DNA of 64,000 bases from contig JADGDE010000001.1 of the NCBI GenBank assembly GCA_016745035.1, positions 596,507 to 660,506 of the forward strand, written 5' to 3'. The first letter of the stretch is position 1, and every line of letters begins with the position of its first letter. The DNA is from Thiotrichales bacterium (GTDB lineage Bacteria > Pseudomonadota > Gammaproteobacteria > Beggiatoales > Beggiatoaceae). The translations under genes were made by a program, and so were the position numbers. The notes under the pieces are model-generated. The model made no database searches. It saw only the letters and a list, made by a program, of their open reading frames with translations, and was not told the DNA's origin. Of the stretch, positions 1 to 8,754 are shown piece after piece.

Positions 1-11
1 GGGATTGTGTT

Positions 12-365
12 ATGTCTTATGATAACCTCTATCATGCCTCAGCGCATGATGATACGCCTCTGTACCTTGCCACGCCCAATTTAGAAAAAACCAAAGGTGA
101 GAGTAGCAGTGTCCAATTACCCAACGGTTTTCTTCATGCCGATGTGGTTGATTTTCTCAATGATTTTGGCATGGCCGTCGAGAGCAAGGCAATCTTGATT
201 ATGCGCGAATTGGTAGTCGGCAACCCAGCCGTTGCCAGTGAGGCTTATCAGTACATGCCCAAATTATTACAGTGGCTCAAGCAAAAACAACTCGAGAGCA
301 GTAGCTTTGAAGAGCTGGGAACCATTCTCGGAGCACTGGTCACGACCTATAGCCGCAACAATTAA
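12..365 (+). CDS. Hypothetical protein (117 aa)
   Basis: I do not recognise a family. The protein is small and acidic to neutral, has no signal peptide or membrane segment, and looks mainly helical in its second half (residues about 45-110), with alternating charged and hydrophobic residues. The ATG at 12 is the first in frame, but the frame stays open to the edge of the window and no clear Shine-Dalgarno lies before it, so the true start could be upstream. It converges on the lpxL-like gene. A fragment of the window's short repeat family begins four bases after its stop. Confidence 0.55.
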   Translation: MSYDNLYHASAHDDTPLYLATPNLEKTKGESSSVQLPNGFLHADVVDFLNDFGMAVESKAILIMRELVVGNPAVASEAYQYMPKLLQWLKQKQLESSSFEELGTILGALVTTYSRNN

Positions 366-368
366 AGG

Positions 369-386
369 TGTTACGCAAAGGCTAAA
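369..386 (-). repeat. Terminal fragment of the CTGATGTTACGCA element
   Basis: These 18 bases are identical to the inner end of the short mobile elements found elsewhere in the window (compare 32082-32099). Only one terminus is present and no matching second end is visible, so this is a remnant. It lies between two convergent genes. Confidence 0.5.
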
Positions 387-399
387 TCTTACGAAGGTG

Positions 400-1314
400 C
401 TAATAAAACCGCGCCTCGCCTTCAGGGCGATCTTTAAAACGCCGATGCACCCACAAATATTGCTCGGGTGCTTGGCGTATAGTCGTTTCGATAATCTGAT
501 TTAAACGGCTGACATCCTCGAACATATCGCCGCTGGGAAAATCTTCCAAAGCCGGTAAAAATTCCACTTTGTAGCCCTGATTATTCGGCAAACGACAACT
601 GCTATAAGGCACAATAGCCGCGCCTGTCATTTTCGCCAGCCGCACAGTGGCATTGTTGGTCGCTGCCATCACGCCAAAAAAGGGCGCAAAAATCCCCTCA
701 CCACTGTTTTGATCTGGTGCAAACCACACGGCTTTATTTTGCCTCAAGGCTTTGATCATCTGGCGGATATTATCACGACGAATACCGCCGCCTGAGTGAA
801 GATTGCGGTTACTGATAATCAAATAATCTAGCAAGGGGTTTTCATGCGCACGGTAAGCAAAATGAATCAGCGCTTGCATGACGCTAAAACGCAAACCAAT
901 TTCCAATGTGGTGTAATGGGCGCTGAATAGAATCACCCCTTTACCTCGACTTTGTGCCGCTTGCAAATGTTCCAACCCCTCAACCGTGCCCAAAGCTTGT
1001 ATCCGCGCAGCAGAACCCCACCACGCAAAACCTGTTTCAATTAAAGTAACCCCCAAATTCTCAAAGTGTTTTTCTAGCAGTTCGCTTTGCTGCTCGGGGC
1101 TTAATTCTGGAAAACATAAGCTAATATTTTTCGCCGCGATGGGATAACGGCGTTTGCGGCTTAAGCGTAAAAACAAACGCCCAATGCCTCGACCGAGGTT
1201 CATTTGCCAGCCATAAGGCAATTGCACTATCAACCATAACAAGGCGACAAACAGCCAAATGCCCCAATAACGTGGGTGCAAAAATGTCCATTGAAATGCA
1301 TGGTTTTTATTCAT
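400..1314 (-). CDS. lpxL: LpxL/HtrB-family lipid A acyltransferase
   Basis: This 304-residue protein belongs to the lysophospholipid acyltransferase family that adds secondary acyl chains to lipid A at the inner membrane. An N-terminal hydrophobic anchor (about residues 14-35) precedes the catalytic HX4E motif, seen as H133 and E138 in SAHYTTLE. Other family marks are WFAPDQNSGEG with the conserved APDQ core, and the C-terminal block QYLWVHRRFKDRP. The length is normal. Its start overlaps the end of tmk by four bases (ATGA), so the two are probably co-transcribed. LpxL versus LpxM or LpxP cannot be settled from sequence alone. Confidence 0.88.
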   Translation of the reverse strand: MNKNHAFQWTFLHPRYWGIWLFVALLWLIVQLPYGWQMNLGRGIGRLFLRLSRKRRYPIAAKNISLCFPELSPEQQSELLEKHFENLGVTLIETGFAWWGSAARIQALGTVEGLEHLQAAQSRGKGVILFSAHYTTLEIGLRFSVMQALIHFAYRAHENPLLDYLIISNRNLHSGGGIRRDNIRQMIKALRQNKAVWFAPDQNSGEGIFAPFFGVMAATNNATVRLAKMTGAAIVPYSSCRLPNNQGYKVEFLPALEDFPSGDMFEDVSRLNQIIETTIRQAPEQYLWVHRRFKDRPEGEARFY

Positions 1315-1907
1315 TGTGGCAAGGCATTGAGGATTTGCGCAAACACGGCATCTTCAGCTTGCGCCGCATCAATGATGGCATAGCGCTCAGGCGCAGCTTT
1401 GGCGCGGTCTAAATATACCGCACGAACCCGATGAAAAAAATCTAATTCTTGCTGCTCAAAGCGGTCGCTGGCTTCACCGCGATTACGAGCGCGTTGCAAG
1501 CCCAGTTCCGGTTCTAAATCAAAAATAAAACTCAAACCCGGCTGCAAACCTTGTTGCACCCACATCTCCAACACTGCAATCCGTGCCATCGACAAACCCC
1601 GTCCACCGCCTTGATAGGCATAGCTGGCATCAGTGAAGCGGTCGCTTAAGACCCATTGCCCTTGCGCTAAGGCTGGTTTAATCACTTGATGTAAATGTTC
1701 CGCACGGGCTGCAAACATCAATAACAATTCGGTGTCATCGCTCATGTCATGATTGAGCAATAAGCCGCGCAATTGCTCGCCGAGCTGCGTGCCGCCCGGC
1801 TCCCGGGTACTACACACCCCTAGCCCTTGCGCTTGCAAGTGTTTTTCTAAGCGCTGAATTTGCGTACTTTTGCCGCCGCCTTCAATGCCTTCAAAACAAA
1901 TAAACAT
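1311..1907 (-). CDS. tmk: Thymidylate kinase
   Basis: The enzyme phosphorylates dTMP to dTDP. The P-loop GIEGGGKST lies at residues 7-15, followed by the substrate-binding DRFTDASYAYQGGGRG block and the LID-type stretch EASDRFE, as in proteobacterial Tmk. An upstream in-frame start at 1928 exists, but it would overlap the ABC gene, and the sequence AAGGAA eight bases before the ATG at 1907 decides for 1907, giving 198 aa. It sits 13 bases after the YejF-like gene and overlaps the acyltransferase downstream. holB, the usual neighbour of tmk, is not seen here. Confidence 0.93.
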   Translation of the reverse strand: MFICFEGIEGGGKSTQIQRLEKHLQAQGLGVCSTREPGGTQLGEQLRGLLLNHDMSDDTELLLMFAARAEHLHQVIKPALAQGQWVLSDRFTDASYAYQGGGRGLSMARIAVLEMWVQQGLQPGLSFIFDLEPELGLQRARNRGEASDRFEQQELDFFHRVRAVYLDRAKAAPERYAIIDAAQAEDAVFAQILNALPQ

Positions 1908-1920
1908 GCTGATAATTCCT

Positions 1921-3516
1921 TTAGGCAAACAAAGCCGCTTTTAACAAGCTTTGCGTATAAGGGTGCTGGGGCGCTTGAAATAAGGTTTCGGTCTCCGCCT
2001 GCTCAATAAACTGCCCTTTTTGCATCACAATTACCCGATGCGACATCGAGCGCACCACTTTTAAATCATGGCTAATAAATAAATAGCTGATGTGGTGGCG
2101 CTGTTGTAAATCTTTGAGTAAGGCCAAGACTTGTTTTTGTACTGAGACATCAAGGGCGCTGGTTGGCTCATCGAGCAAAATCAAGCGCGGCTCTAAAATA
2201 ATCACCCGCGCAATGGCGATGCGCTGGCGCTGACCGCCAGAAAATTCGTGCGGATAACGCCAAATCATATTCGCTTCCAAGCCAACTTCCTCAAGCACCG
2301 CAATCACCCGCTCGCGCCGCTGGGCTTTACTCAAATGCGGCTGGTGAATTTCTAAACCCTCGCCGACAATTTGCTCAACGGTCATCCGTGGCGACAGCGA
2401 AGAATAAGGGTCTTGAAACACGACTTGAAAAGCACTACGCATCGGACGCAATTGCCGCTGTGATAAACCTTGCAACGCGGTTTCATCAAAATAAATATCG
2501 CCCTCGCAATCTTGCAAACGCAATAAACACATGCCCAAGGTGCTTTTACCCGACCCCGATTCGCCGACAATGCCGAGGGTCTCGCCTTGGTGCAAAGTCA
2601 AATCGACTTGATCCACCGCTTTCACCGATCCGGTTTTACGACGGAAAAAACCGCTTTTAATCGTAAACTCACAGTTTAATTGTTTGCCTTCTAATAAAGG
2701 CGGCAAATGGGTTTTCACCCCGCTGTTATCTGGCGCACTTTGGTCGGGGCGGCTATCGAGCAAGGTTTGTGTATACGGGTGCTTGGGTGCGTCAAATAAA
2801 CCTTGTACGGGCTGCTCTTCGACCAAGCGCCCCTGCTGCATGACACAAACGCGGTCGCTAAACTCGCGGACAATGCCCAAATCATGGGTAATCAACAAAA
2901 TGCCCATGCCGAACTCTTTTTGCATATCGTTTAAGAGTTCTAAAATTTGTAACTGAATCGTGACATCAAGCGCGGTGGTCGGCTCATCGGCAATCAATAA
3001 ATCCGGGTGACAGGCTAAAGCCATCGCAATCATCACCCGCTGGCGCTGACCGCCAGAGAGCATATGCGGAAAACTATCAAAACGTTTATGCGGCTCAGGA
3101 ATCCCGGTGCGATCCAATAGCTCAATCATGTGTTTTTTTGCCGCTGCATAAGAGAGGTTTTCGTGCAGCATCAACGGCTCGACCAATTGATTGCCAATCG
3201 GATAGACAGGGTTGAGCGAGGTCATGGGCTCTTGGAAAATCATGGCGATTTTGCTGCCACGGACACGGCGCAGTTCGGCTTCGCTGCTGTGTAACAAGTC
3301 TTGTCCCTGAAACACAATTTCGCCGCTAGGATAATGCACTTGCCCTTTTTCATGTAAGCCCAAAACCGACAAAGCGGTGACCGATTTACCCGAACCAGAC
3401 TCACCAACCAAGGCGAGTTTTTCGCCCGCTTGCATGGAAAAACTGACCTCATGCAAGACCTGATTGCGCTTTTGATAACGCCCAAAAGCAAGGCTCAGTT
3501 GTTTTATGCTTAACAT
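1921..3516 (-). CDS. yejF: Oligopeptide-type ABC transporter, duplicated ATP-binding subunit (YejF-like)
   Basis: A single chain of 531 aa carries two complete ABC ATPase domains. Each has a Walker A (GESGSGKS), a signature (LSGGQRQRV in the first, FSGGQRQRI in the second) and a Walker B ending in DEPT. Each half ends with the HPYT block typical of the Opp/Dpp ATPases. The fused arrangement and overall resemblance fit YejF, which powers uptake of peptides such as microcin C in enterobacteria. ATG 3516 was chosen because it starts directly before the first domain; a TTG at 3579 is possible. No permease or binding-protein genes (yejABE) are in the window, so it is an orphan here. Confidence 0.85.
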   Translation of the reverse strand: MLSIKQLSLAFGRYQKRNQVLHEVSFSMQAGEKLALVGESGSGKSVTALSVLGLHEKGQVHYPSGEIVFQGQDLLHSSEAELRRVRGSKIAMIFQEPMTSLNPVYPIGNQLVEPLMLHENLSYAAAKKHMIELLDRTGIPEPHKRFDSFPHMLSGGQRQRVMIAMALACHPDLLIADEPTTALDVTIQLQILELLNDMQKEFGMGILLITHDLGIVREFSDRVCVMQQGRLVEEQPVQGLFDAPKHPYTQTLLDSRPDQSAPDNSGVKTHLPPLLEGKQLNCEFTIKSGFFRRKTGSVKAVDQVDLTLHQGETLGIVGESGSGKSTLGMCLLRLQDCEGDIYFDETALQGLSQRQLRPMRSAFQVVFQDPYSSLSPRMTVEQIVGEGLEIHQPHLSKAQRRERVIAVLEEVGLEANMIWRYPHEFSGGQRQRIAIARVIILEPRLILLDEPTSALDVSVQKQVLALLKDLQQRHHISYLFISHDLKVVRSMSHRVIVMQKGQFIEQAETETLFQAPQHPYTQSLLKAALFA

Positions 3517-3586
3517 AGGGATCGCATCGGTAAAAATAGCGGCAATATGCCATAAATCAGTGCAGATGCCAAGTAACAATGCTGGA

Positions 3587-3628
3587 GGCGGAGCTTTAGT
3601 CCTGCCTAGGCGAAGCTAAAGCCCGCTT
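3587..3628. repeat. Paired palindrome element, left copy
   Basis: Two short inverted repeats lie side by side (a GCGGAGCTTTAGTCCTGC arm and a GCGAAGCTAAAGCCCGC arm). The same pair, better preserved, is found at 8642-8683. The two copies flank the island of decayed AAA/TPR genes. Confidence 0.5.
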
Positions 3629-4375
3629 TCGGCGGATTTGGACACAGGTGATAATCACCTCAAAGTCAATCCAGATACGGGACAATTTGCTAAGCGCGAT
3701 GAGAAAAAGCTGCCCCGTAGCTGTGCATTTTCATGTCCTAGAGCAAGCCGGTTTCGACATACCCAACCATATCGACCACTCCAAATCACATTTACCCGTG
3801 CCGCCAGCGTGGTAAAGGCTAGCAAAAACCACGGCATTTATGGGCGGCATTGCCGGTAACATTAAACAAATTCAACAAGACCCCGCACAAAGTGATGAAC
3901 GTTTGTTCCCCATCAATCAACACTGTGGCAAATTGCTTGAAGCTCTAGCCGCAGCAAAAATTACACCGATTGATGTGGATACCGATAAATTATTACGGAA
4001 TCAAACCTTGTTACAAACCCAACAAGGTGAAATTAACACCGCCTTAAGCACCTTGGGAAATATTACTGAATTTTTAAGGCGGTGTTGATGCGGCTTTGGC
4101 AGTGCATGAAGAGGAGTTAAAGATTTATGAGTCTTTGGGCAATACCCGTTCGCACGTGGTGATTTTATATGATCTGAACTACTCTATTTTTCTACAAACA
4201 GATGTTGACAAAGCCTTGCCATATTTTGCTAATAGTTTTGAAGTTTTAGCGCATTTATGGGATGCAAACGTGATTGTTTAAATTGGATTGGGTTTCGGTT
4301 TTTTATTATTAAAAACGAGGCAGGGGCAGGCAGCGAAAACCGTGTTAATACAAGCGCAGCTAACAAACCAGAAAC
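3615..4375 (+). pseudogene. Decayed AAA-ATPase/TPR protein, fragment A
   Basis: The stretch is not a gene now. Its first part (to about 3800) matches fragment B at DNA and protein level (HLKVNPDTGQFAKR versus RLKVNPEAGKFAQR). Its second part (from about 3955) matches the TPR fragment C, including the blocks QGEINTALSTLGNITEFL and VHEEELKIYESLG. The ATPase core present in B is missing, joined out at LLEALAA. Compared with C, about 60 bases are lost after 4075, shifting the frame, and a CAA became TAA near 4279. Multiple lesions make expression of a full product impossible. A mobile element copy starts just behind it at 4388. Confidence 0.8.
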
Positions 4376-4387
4376 CCATCTAAATAA

Positions 4388-4518
4388 CTGATGTTACGCA
4401 CTAAGCCTGTTTTTGCCACAATAGTGTGATTTTCCACCTGCCTAGTTGTATTTGGCCGTGCAGCAATGGCGGTTTTTTGGCTTTTTGGAGCCAAAAAGAA
4501 GCCTTTGCGTAACATCAG
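4388..4518 (+). mobile_element. MITE-like element, long form (131 bp)
   Basis: Both ends carry the perfect 13-bp inverted repeat CTGATGTTACGCA / TGCGTAACATCAG. The interior shares the blocks GTTTTTGCCACAATAGTG and TTTTCCACCTGCCTAG with the other copies, plus an extra roughly 50 bases containing a hairpin (GGCTTTTT/AAAAAGAAGCC) found otherwise only in the copy at 47125. TAAATAA stands directly before the element and again five bases after it, which may be a disturbed target duplication. No coding capacity. Confidence 0.8.
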
Positions 4519-4530
4519 ATCAATAAATAA

Positions 4531-4907
4531 TAGATTAAACTAATCATGCATGGATGTCCCAGCCATTTTTCCCCATATTATTGAACCAAAAAACCTCGAA
4601 ATTTGTATGTTTTTATTAAAAAACCAAATACAACCTCCACTTAACTATCCCATAAAAACTTTTTTACTGTGCGCTTGACCTAAATAAAGCGTATAGTGGG
4701 AGACATATCCTCCCCTATATTGAGCTTAGCTACTATCCTCTTTATGGTGACGCTATTTTCTCCTCAGTAAATGGCGTTGAACCATCGCCGCTATTGTTTG
4801 CGCTTCCCAGTCTTCTTGAGAGCCGCTCGCCTCTTAGCTTCTATTTTTACGATATTTTTCGTGATGTGCGTGTCCTTTGACACAGATTTATCCCTTTTAG
4901 GATTACC
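4531..4907. other. Non-coding stretch upstream of the CDP-alcohol transferase
   Basis: About 380 bases with no credible open frame. It is AT-rich up to about 4680 and less so afterwards. I see no convincing sigma70 pair at standard spacing, no tRNA and no tandem repeat. It probably holds the promoter of the gene starting at 4908, whose ribosome site is a weak TTTAGGATTACC. Confidence 0.4.
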
Positions 4908-5561
4908 ATGAGCAGCAGCAACAAACCCGAACAGATCTTACAACCCAGCATTATTTCTTATATAAAATCTCCTCCCAATATTTGTTCACTTGCAGGTCTT
5001 GCCTGCACCCTATTCGCCATCTATTTCAGTCTGCTAGGTGTTTATTATGCTGCCATGATCGGCATGATTTGGGCTGTTGTGTTTGATTGGGCAGATGGCA
5101 TGATTGCTCGAAGAATGAAAGGGCGCACAGCGTATGATAAAACATTCGGAATGCAGCTAGATTCCTTAATAGATATTGTTAACTACGGGGTTGCCCCAGC
5201 TATTTTGTTACTGAGCCTTGGAAAATTTGAGCCGATATTTCTACCCGGGGCATTTTTAATCATCGCCGCCAGTGCTATCCGGCTGAGCTATTTTAATACC
5301 TACGGTCTTTCGGGCGAATCCAAATACACCGGGTTGGCTTTGGATAATAATAATATGGTGATTGTATTCGTATTCCTTTTTGAAAGTATTTTGTCCGCTG
5401 ACCTATTTTTAATCTTTATCTATGCCATGACCTTGATATTAGCCGCTCTTAATGTCTCGCAAATTAAAACACCCAAGCTCTCTGGTAATCCTCGAAATGT
5501 ATTTTTGCTGGCGTTTTATACGCTGGCGATGACGGGGATTTATGGCTGGAAGCTCCTATAA
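4908..5561 (+). CDS. CDP-alcohol phosphatidyltransferase (PssA-like)
   Basis: This 217-aa integral membrane protein has about six hydrophobic segments and the CDP-alcohol phosphotransferase signature DWADGMIARR...G...D...D at about residues 61-90. The motif tail (SLIDIVNYGVAPA) resembles that of phosphatidylserine synthases. Two points are odd. The spacing between AR and the next glycine is 12 residues instead of the usual 8 or so, and the neighbour 118 bases downstream is a soluble cytidylyltransferase that could supply a CDP-activated head group. It may make phosphatidylserine, or transfer a phospho-alcohol to diacylglycerol. The acceptor is not decidable from sequence. Confidence 0.8.
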   Translation: MSSSNKPEQILQPSIISYIKSPPNICSLAGLACTLFAIYFSLLGVYYAAMIGMIWAVVFDWADGMIARRMKGRTAYDKTFGMQLDSLIDIVNYGVAPAILLLSLGKFEPIFLPGAFLIIAASAIRLSYFNTYGLSGESKYTGLALDNNNMVIVFVFLFESILSADLFLIFIYAMTLILAALNVSQIKTPKLSGNPRNVFLLAFYTLAMTGIYGWKLL

Positions 5562-5679
5562 CACTTAACCAAGCTGAAGCAAGGGGAGGTCAAAAGTCTT
5601 TACACACTATCTGTGAGCCTTGGTGACACTCGCCGTCAAAGCGGCATTAAAATATTATTTTTCGAGGAGAAAAATAAAC

Positions 5680-6183
5680 ATGATTGTATATACTGTAGGT
5701 ACTTTTGACTTATTGCATGTAGGACACCTCGCCTTACTAGAATACTGTAAATCTTTAGGTGATGTGTTAGCCGTTGGCGTTGCCTCTGATCGGGTGGTCA
5801 ATTCTTATAAACCCAATATACCCGTGGTTCCGCTTGATCAAAGAATGGAAATGCTCAAAGCTTTGCATTGCGTTGATATTGTCCGCCCTTATGATGAACT
5901 GGAATATGTCTCTGGTTGCAAAGCATTAGATGTGGATATTTTTGTCATTGGTGAAGATTGGGGCAATAAAGCACATAACCTCTCTGTAGAGTCTTATTTA
6001 AAATCGGCAGGCAAGCAAATCAAGCAAGTCCTTTATAACCCCCGTACTTCCTCAACAGCGATAAAACAAACCGTCATGGCTCAATCTTATGATGCAAATA
6101 ATAGCAATTACGCGATTATGTGCGCCCAAGATGGCGCAGGGACTTCGCTCCCGCTGAAACACAGAGAAAATAGCTTTGAGTGA
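5680..6183 (+). CDS. Cytidylyltransferase, TagD/glycerol-3-phosphate type
   Basis: A nucleotidyltransferase of the HIGH superfamily, 167 aa. GTFDLLHVGH near the N-terminus is the CTP-binding HxGH motif, GEDWG matches the GDDW block of TagD, and NPRTSSTAIK stands for the RTxGISTT motif, with the glycine and isoleucine replaced. Likely reaction: CTP plus a phosphorylated alcohol (glycerol-3-phosphate or phosphoethanolamine) to the CDP-alcohol. ATG 5680 is preferred over 5620 because GAGGAG precedes it and the protein then begins at the fold's first strand. The last roughly 25 residues run beyond the usual family end and into sequence next to decayed fragment B. Confidence 0.82.
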   Translation: MIVYTVGTFDLLHVGHLALLEYCKSLGDVLAVGVASDRVVNSYKPNIPVVPLDQRMEMLKALHCVDIVRPYDELEYVSGCKALDVDIFVIGEDWGNKAHNLSVESYLKSAGKQIKQVLYNPRTSSTAIKQTVMAQSYDANNSNYAIMCAQDGAGTSLPLKHRENSFE

Positions 6184-6204
6184 GTGAGAGGGACAGTTGT
6201 TGGC

Positions 6205-6908
6205 GGTGGGGTTAGTCCCGCTTGGTGCAACAGTTTTATCAATATATTAGCACCTCTGTGATTGACGACCTCGAACAATATTGACCGGCGGATTTGGAGG
6301 CAGATGGCAACCGCCTCAAAGTCAATCCTGAGGCGGGGAAATTTGCTCAGCGTGAGAAGAAAAAAACCGCCCCATGGCTGTGGTGGGGGGTTTGAGATAA
6401 ACACGACCCCCAAGAGCAAGCAGGTTGCGGCATACCCAACCATATCGGCCACCTCAAACCGCATTTACCTACGCCACCCGCATGGCAAATTGCTCGAAGC
6501 CCTCGCTGCTGGACAAAAACTGATTTTATGGCTCGATGATGCCCACTGGGCTGACCCTGACAGTTTGGCATTTATCCAATTGCTGTATCAAAAATCCCGT
6601 AGTCAAGGCTGTGTGATTGCTACCCATTGGCAACGCGAATGGCAACAAGCTGCACAGCCGCAAACCCAGCAACGCCCGCAAAACCTCATGGCTTTGTTGA
6701 ACAATAATCGGCATTTTTTCCCCCGCCCGGCGTTTCCCTTGCAGTTGAGTGAATACCCTGCCATGCGCCCTTTAGCCACAGATGCACAAGTGCAATTATT
6801 AAATGCTAACTTAAGTGGACTGAGCGCCTCACAATAACAAGGCTTTATCCAACGTACACGCGGCAATCCGAGTTTTTTACTCGAAAGAATCGTTTTTACT
6901 TGTTTCAT
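6205..6908 (+). pseudogene. Decayed AAA-ATPase/TPR protein, fragment B
   Basis: Remnant of a multidomain ATPase. The clearest part is a Walker B region, LILWLDDAHWADPDS, typical of AAA_16 ATPases in STAND-like or cyclase/kinase-linked regulators, followed after about 100 residues by RGNPSFLLE, the usual GNPLFL-type sensor region. No Walker A is present, stops interrupt the frame (for example after LSASQ near 6835 and after DLEQY near 6282), and the TPR part is absent. The 5' part matches fragment A. The junction near 6480 joins two sites that both read TGG(C/T)AAA in fragment A, suggesting a short-homology deletion. Confidence 0.75.
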
Positions 6909-7112
6909 AAGAAACTTTATGTTGGGGATATGTTTTTGTGCTAAATAACATTATCCAACACTTGGCTTCTTTTTACCTCCCATAAAATAAAATTATATGG
7001 TCATTTCTCTTTACTGGCCGAACCATTGTTGTTTGAAAACCTTTATAATTACGGGGCTATCGATGCTTAAGCTGCTTAAAACTTTCTGAACCATTGAATA
7101 AGGAAAATAAAA

Positions 7113-7799
7113 TTGATAAGAAAAAATTCTAACAGATTCCGTAACCGGAAACTTAGCGGCATTGCTGCAACAGGCACAGTGGGTATTTTCGTACTCGGTC
7201 ATAATGCAAATGCAACCATTGTCCATAGTGGTGCTATCCATTATGGCATCACAGGTAATAGCTTGTGTGCAGCACCAGATAGTACATATGATGTTGACTT
7301 AGATAGTAACGCCTCTGCAGATTTGCAATTTAATATGTTTTATGATTGCGTGGGCGGATCTTTTCAATTACATGTAACAACTCAAGGAACTGCTAAAGCG
7401 GATGATAATGGTACAGCTACGATTACAAAATTGGCACTCAATAGCCCAATTAATAATACAGGCACTTTTAATGCGGTGACACCTGGTGCAATTTATAATC
7501 CTGGAAACTGGATTAATACCGAACCAGGCTATATAGGGGTTGAGTTTCAAATATCTGGTAATTCCCACTATGGTTGGGTTCAAGTTGAGATGGTAAGCAC
7601 TAGCAGTGCAACAATCATAGATTGGGCTTATGAAAATGTTGCCAATACTCAGGTTCTTGCAGGGCAAACATCAGGAGGTGCAACACCTCCTATCAATGCT
7701 GATGTAGATGTAGGGTTTTTCGGTTTATCTGGGTTTGCTGTTACTTTAGCATTGTTCGCTGCTGTCATGTTACGACGTAAGGTCCCTACAGAAAACTAA
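7113..7799 (+). CDS. Exported protein with C-terminal sorting-type tail
   Basis: I do not recognise the main domain. The 228-aa product has a basic N-terminus and a hydrophobic export segment ending near NANA (about residue 33), a Ser/Thr/Asn/Gly-rich beta-type body with two cysteines, and a C-terminal hydrophobic helix (GFFGLSGFAVTLALFAA) ending in RRK. That tail layout resembles PEP-CTERM/IPTL-type sorting signals, though no PEP motif is visible. The start is a TTG. AAGGA eight bases upstream supports it, and no ATG is available before the signal segment. It stands between decayed fragments B and C with no operon partner. Confidence 0.7.
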   Translation: MIRKNSNRFRNRKLSGIAATGTVGIFVLGHNANATIVHSGAIHYGITGNSLCAAPDSTYDVDLDSNASADLQFNMFYDCVGGSFQLHVTTQGTAKADDNGTATITKLALNSPINNTGTFNAVTPGAIYNPGNWINTEPGYIGVEFQISGNSHYGWVQVEMVSTSSATIIDWAYENVANTQVLAGQTSGGATPPINADVDVGFFGLSGFAVTLALFAAVMLRRKVPTEN

Positions 7800-7922
7800 A
7801 TCCCTAAATTTCACCACTACTTGACTTAATGGCTTCATATAAGCCAATAGAGAGTGTTAATCATACAAAACTTGATAGAGCCGTTAATAACAGGATTAGT
7901 ATTAAGCGCTTATCAGTAACAG

Positions 7923-8654
7923 TTGCAAGCCCACAGTCAAAACCACTCCGACTATCTGCAGATAATGGAAACTTTATTTTATCGTTATCAGGTTCAAAAC
8001 CAGTTACGCCAAGCCGCTGCTCAAGGGCAAACACTGCTGGCGTTAGAATCGTCGCAAGACTTGAATTTGATTGCCGATATCGCTGATGCTTGTGTCAGCG
8101 CGGCGAAACAATACTATGCTCAAGCCGCAGAAGAGATTACGCAGATTGATGCTGATAATGTGAAATTATTAGTGCTGCAAGGCGAGATTGACAACGCCTT
8201 AAGCAGCCTAGAAAACATTGCTGAATTTTTGTAACAAACGCGTAATCATGCCATGACCTTGGGCGATATAGCCCGCATCAAAGTCGATAAAGGCGATGTT
8301 GATGCGGCTTTGGCACTGCATGAAGAAGAGTTAAAGGTTTATGAATCCTTGGGCGATTCCCGTTCGCGCGCGGTGACTTTATCTAATCTAGGGTCTATTT
8401 TTATGCAAACCGATGCTGAAAAAGCCTTGCCTTATTTTGCTGAGAGTTTTGAGATTGCAGCACGCTTGGGAAATGCAAACGGTATTGTCCAAATTGGATT
8501 GGGTTTCGGTTTTTTATTATTGCAAATTGGGCAATTGCAGGCGGAAAAAACGGTATTAACACAAGCGCTGCAGGCTTTTGCTTTACTGGGAGGGGCAGAG
8601 GAAATGGCTTTGATTGATGGCTGGCTGGCGCAGTTGTCGGCGGCGGGACTTTAG
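7923..8654 (+). pseudogene. Decayed AAA-ATPase/TPR protein, fragment C (TPR part)
   Basis: One reading frame runs the whole length but is cut by TAA at 8232, where the context (EFL*QTRNHA) points to a CAA-to-TAA change. The second half codes for about three tetratricopeptide repeats (DVDAALALHEEELKVYESLG; ALPYFAESFEIAARLG; LTQALQAFALLG). It lacks the ATPase module present in fragment B and is the best-preserved TPR copy. The final codon lies inside a palindromic repeat. Translation restart at ATG 8253 could make a 133-aa TPR stub, but nothing suggests that it is functional. Confidence 0.75.
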
Positions 8655-8683
8655 TCCCGCTCGAGCGCGGCTAAAGCCGCTTT
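8642..8683. repeat. Paired palindrome element, right copy
   Basis: GCGGGACTTTAGTCCCGC followed four bases later by GCGCGGCTAAAGCCGC: two near-perfect palindromes. The left copy is at 3587-3628, and half an element (GGGGTTAGTCCCGC) is visible near 6208-6221. The stop codon of fragment C is inside the first arm. Confidence 0.6.
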
Positions 8684-8700
8684 TCCTACATCAGAAGCAA

Positions 8701-8736
8701 AAAAAAGCGCATAAACCGAAGTTTATGCGCTTTTTC
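8701..8736 (-). terminator. Intrinsic terminator of the dsr operon
   Basis: AGCGCATAAAC (8706-8716) and its exact complement (8721-8731) enclose a CGAA tetraloop, with an A-run on one side and a T-run on the other. On the minus strand it lies about 20 bases behind the dsrP stop and ends the operon. It is symmetrical enough to work in both directions. Confidence 0.88.
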
Positions 8737-8754
8737 TATTATAGCGATTTCGCT

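Noticed and set aside
3638..3859. Small plus-strand frame coding 73 aa as a gene of its own
   Set aside because: It shares its sequence with fragment B in a different state of decay and loses frame against the rest of the same parent, so it is part of a pseudogene.
4660..4710. TTGACC and TATAGT upstream of the CDP-alcohol transferase as a promoter
   Set aside because: The spacing is only 11 bases, too short for a sigma70 promoter.
6108..6464. A 118-aa minus-strand open frame
   Set aside because: It is antisense to the end of the cytidylyltransferase and to fragment B, whose plus-strand translation matches fragment A. No ribosome site or family was seen.
8253..8654. A free-standing 133-aa TPR gene
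   Set aside because: The same frame runs on upstream past a single TAA, the upstream part has the same coding character, and no ribosome site stands before ATG 8253. A premature stop is the simpler reading.
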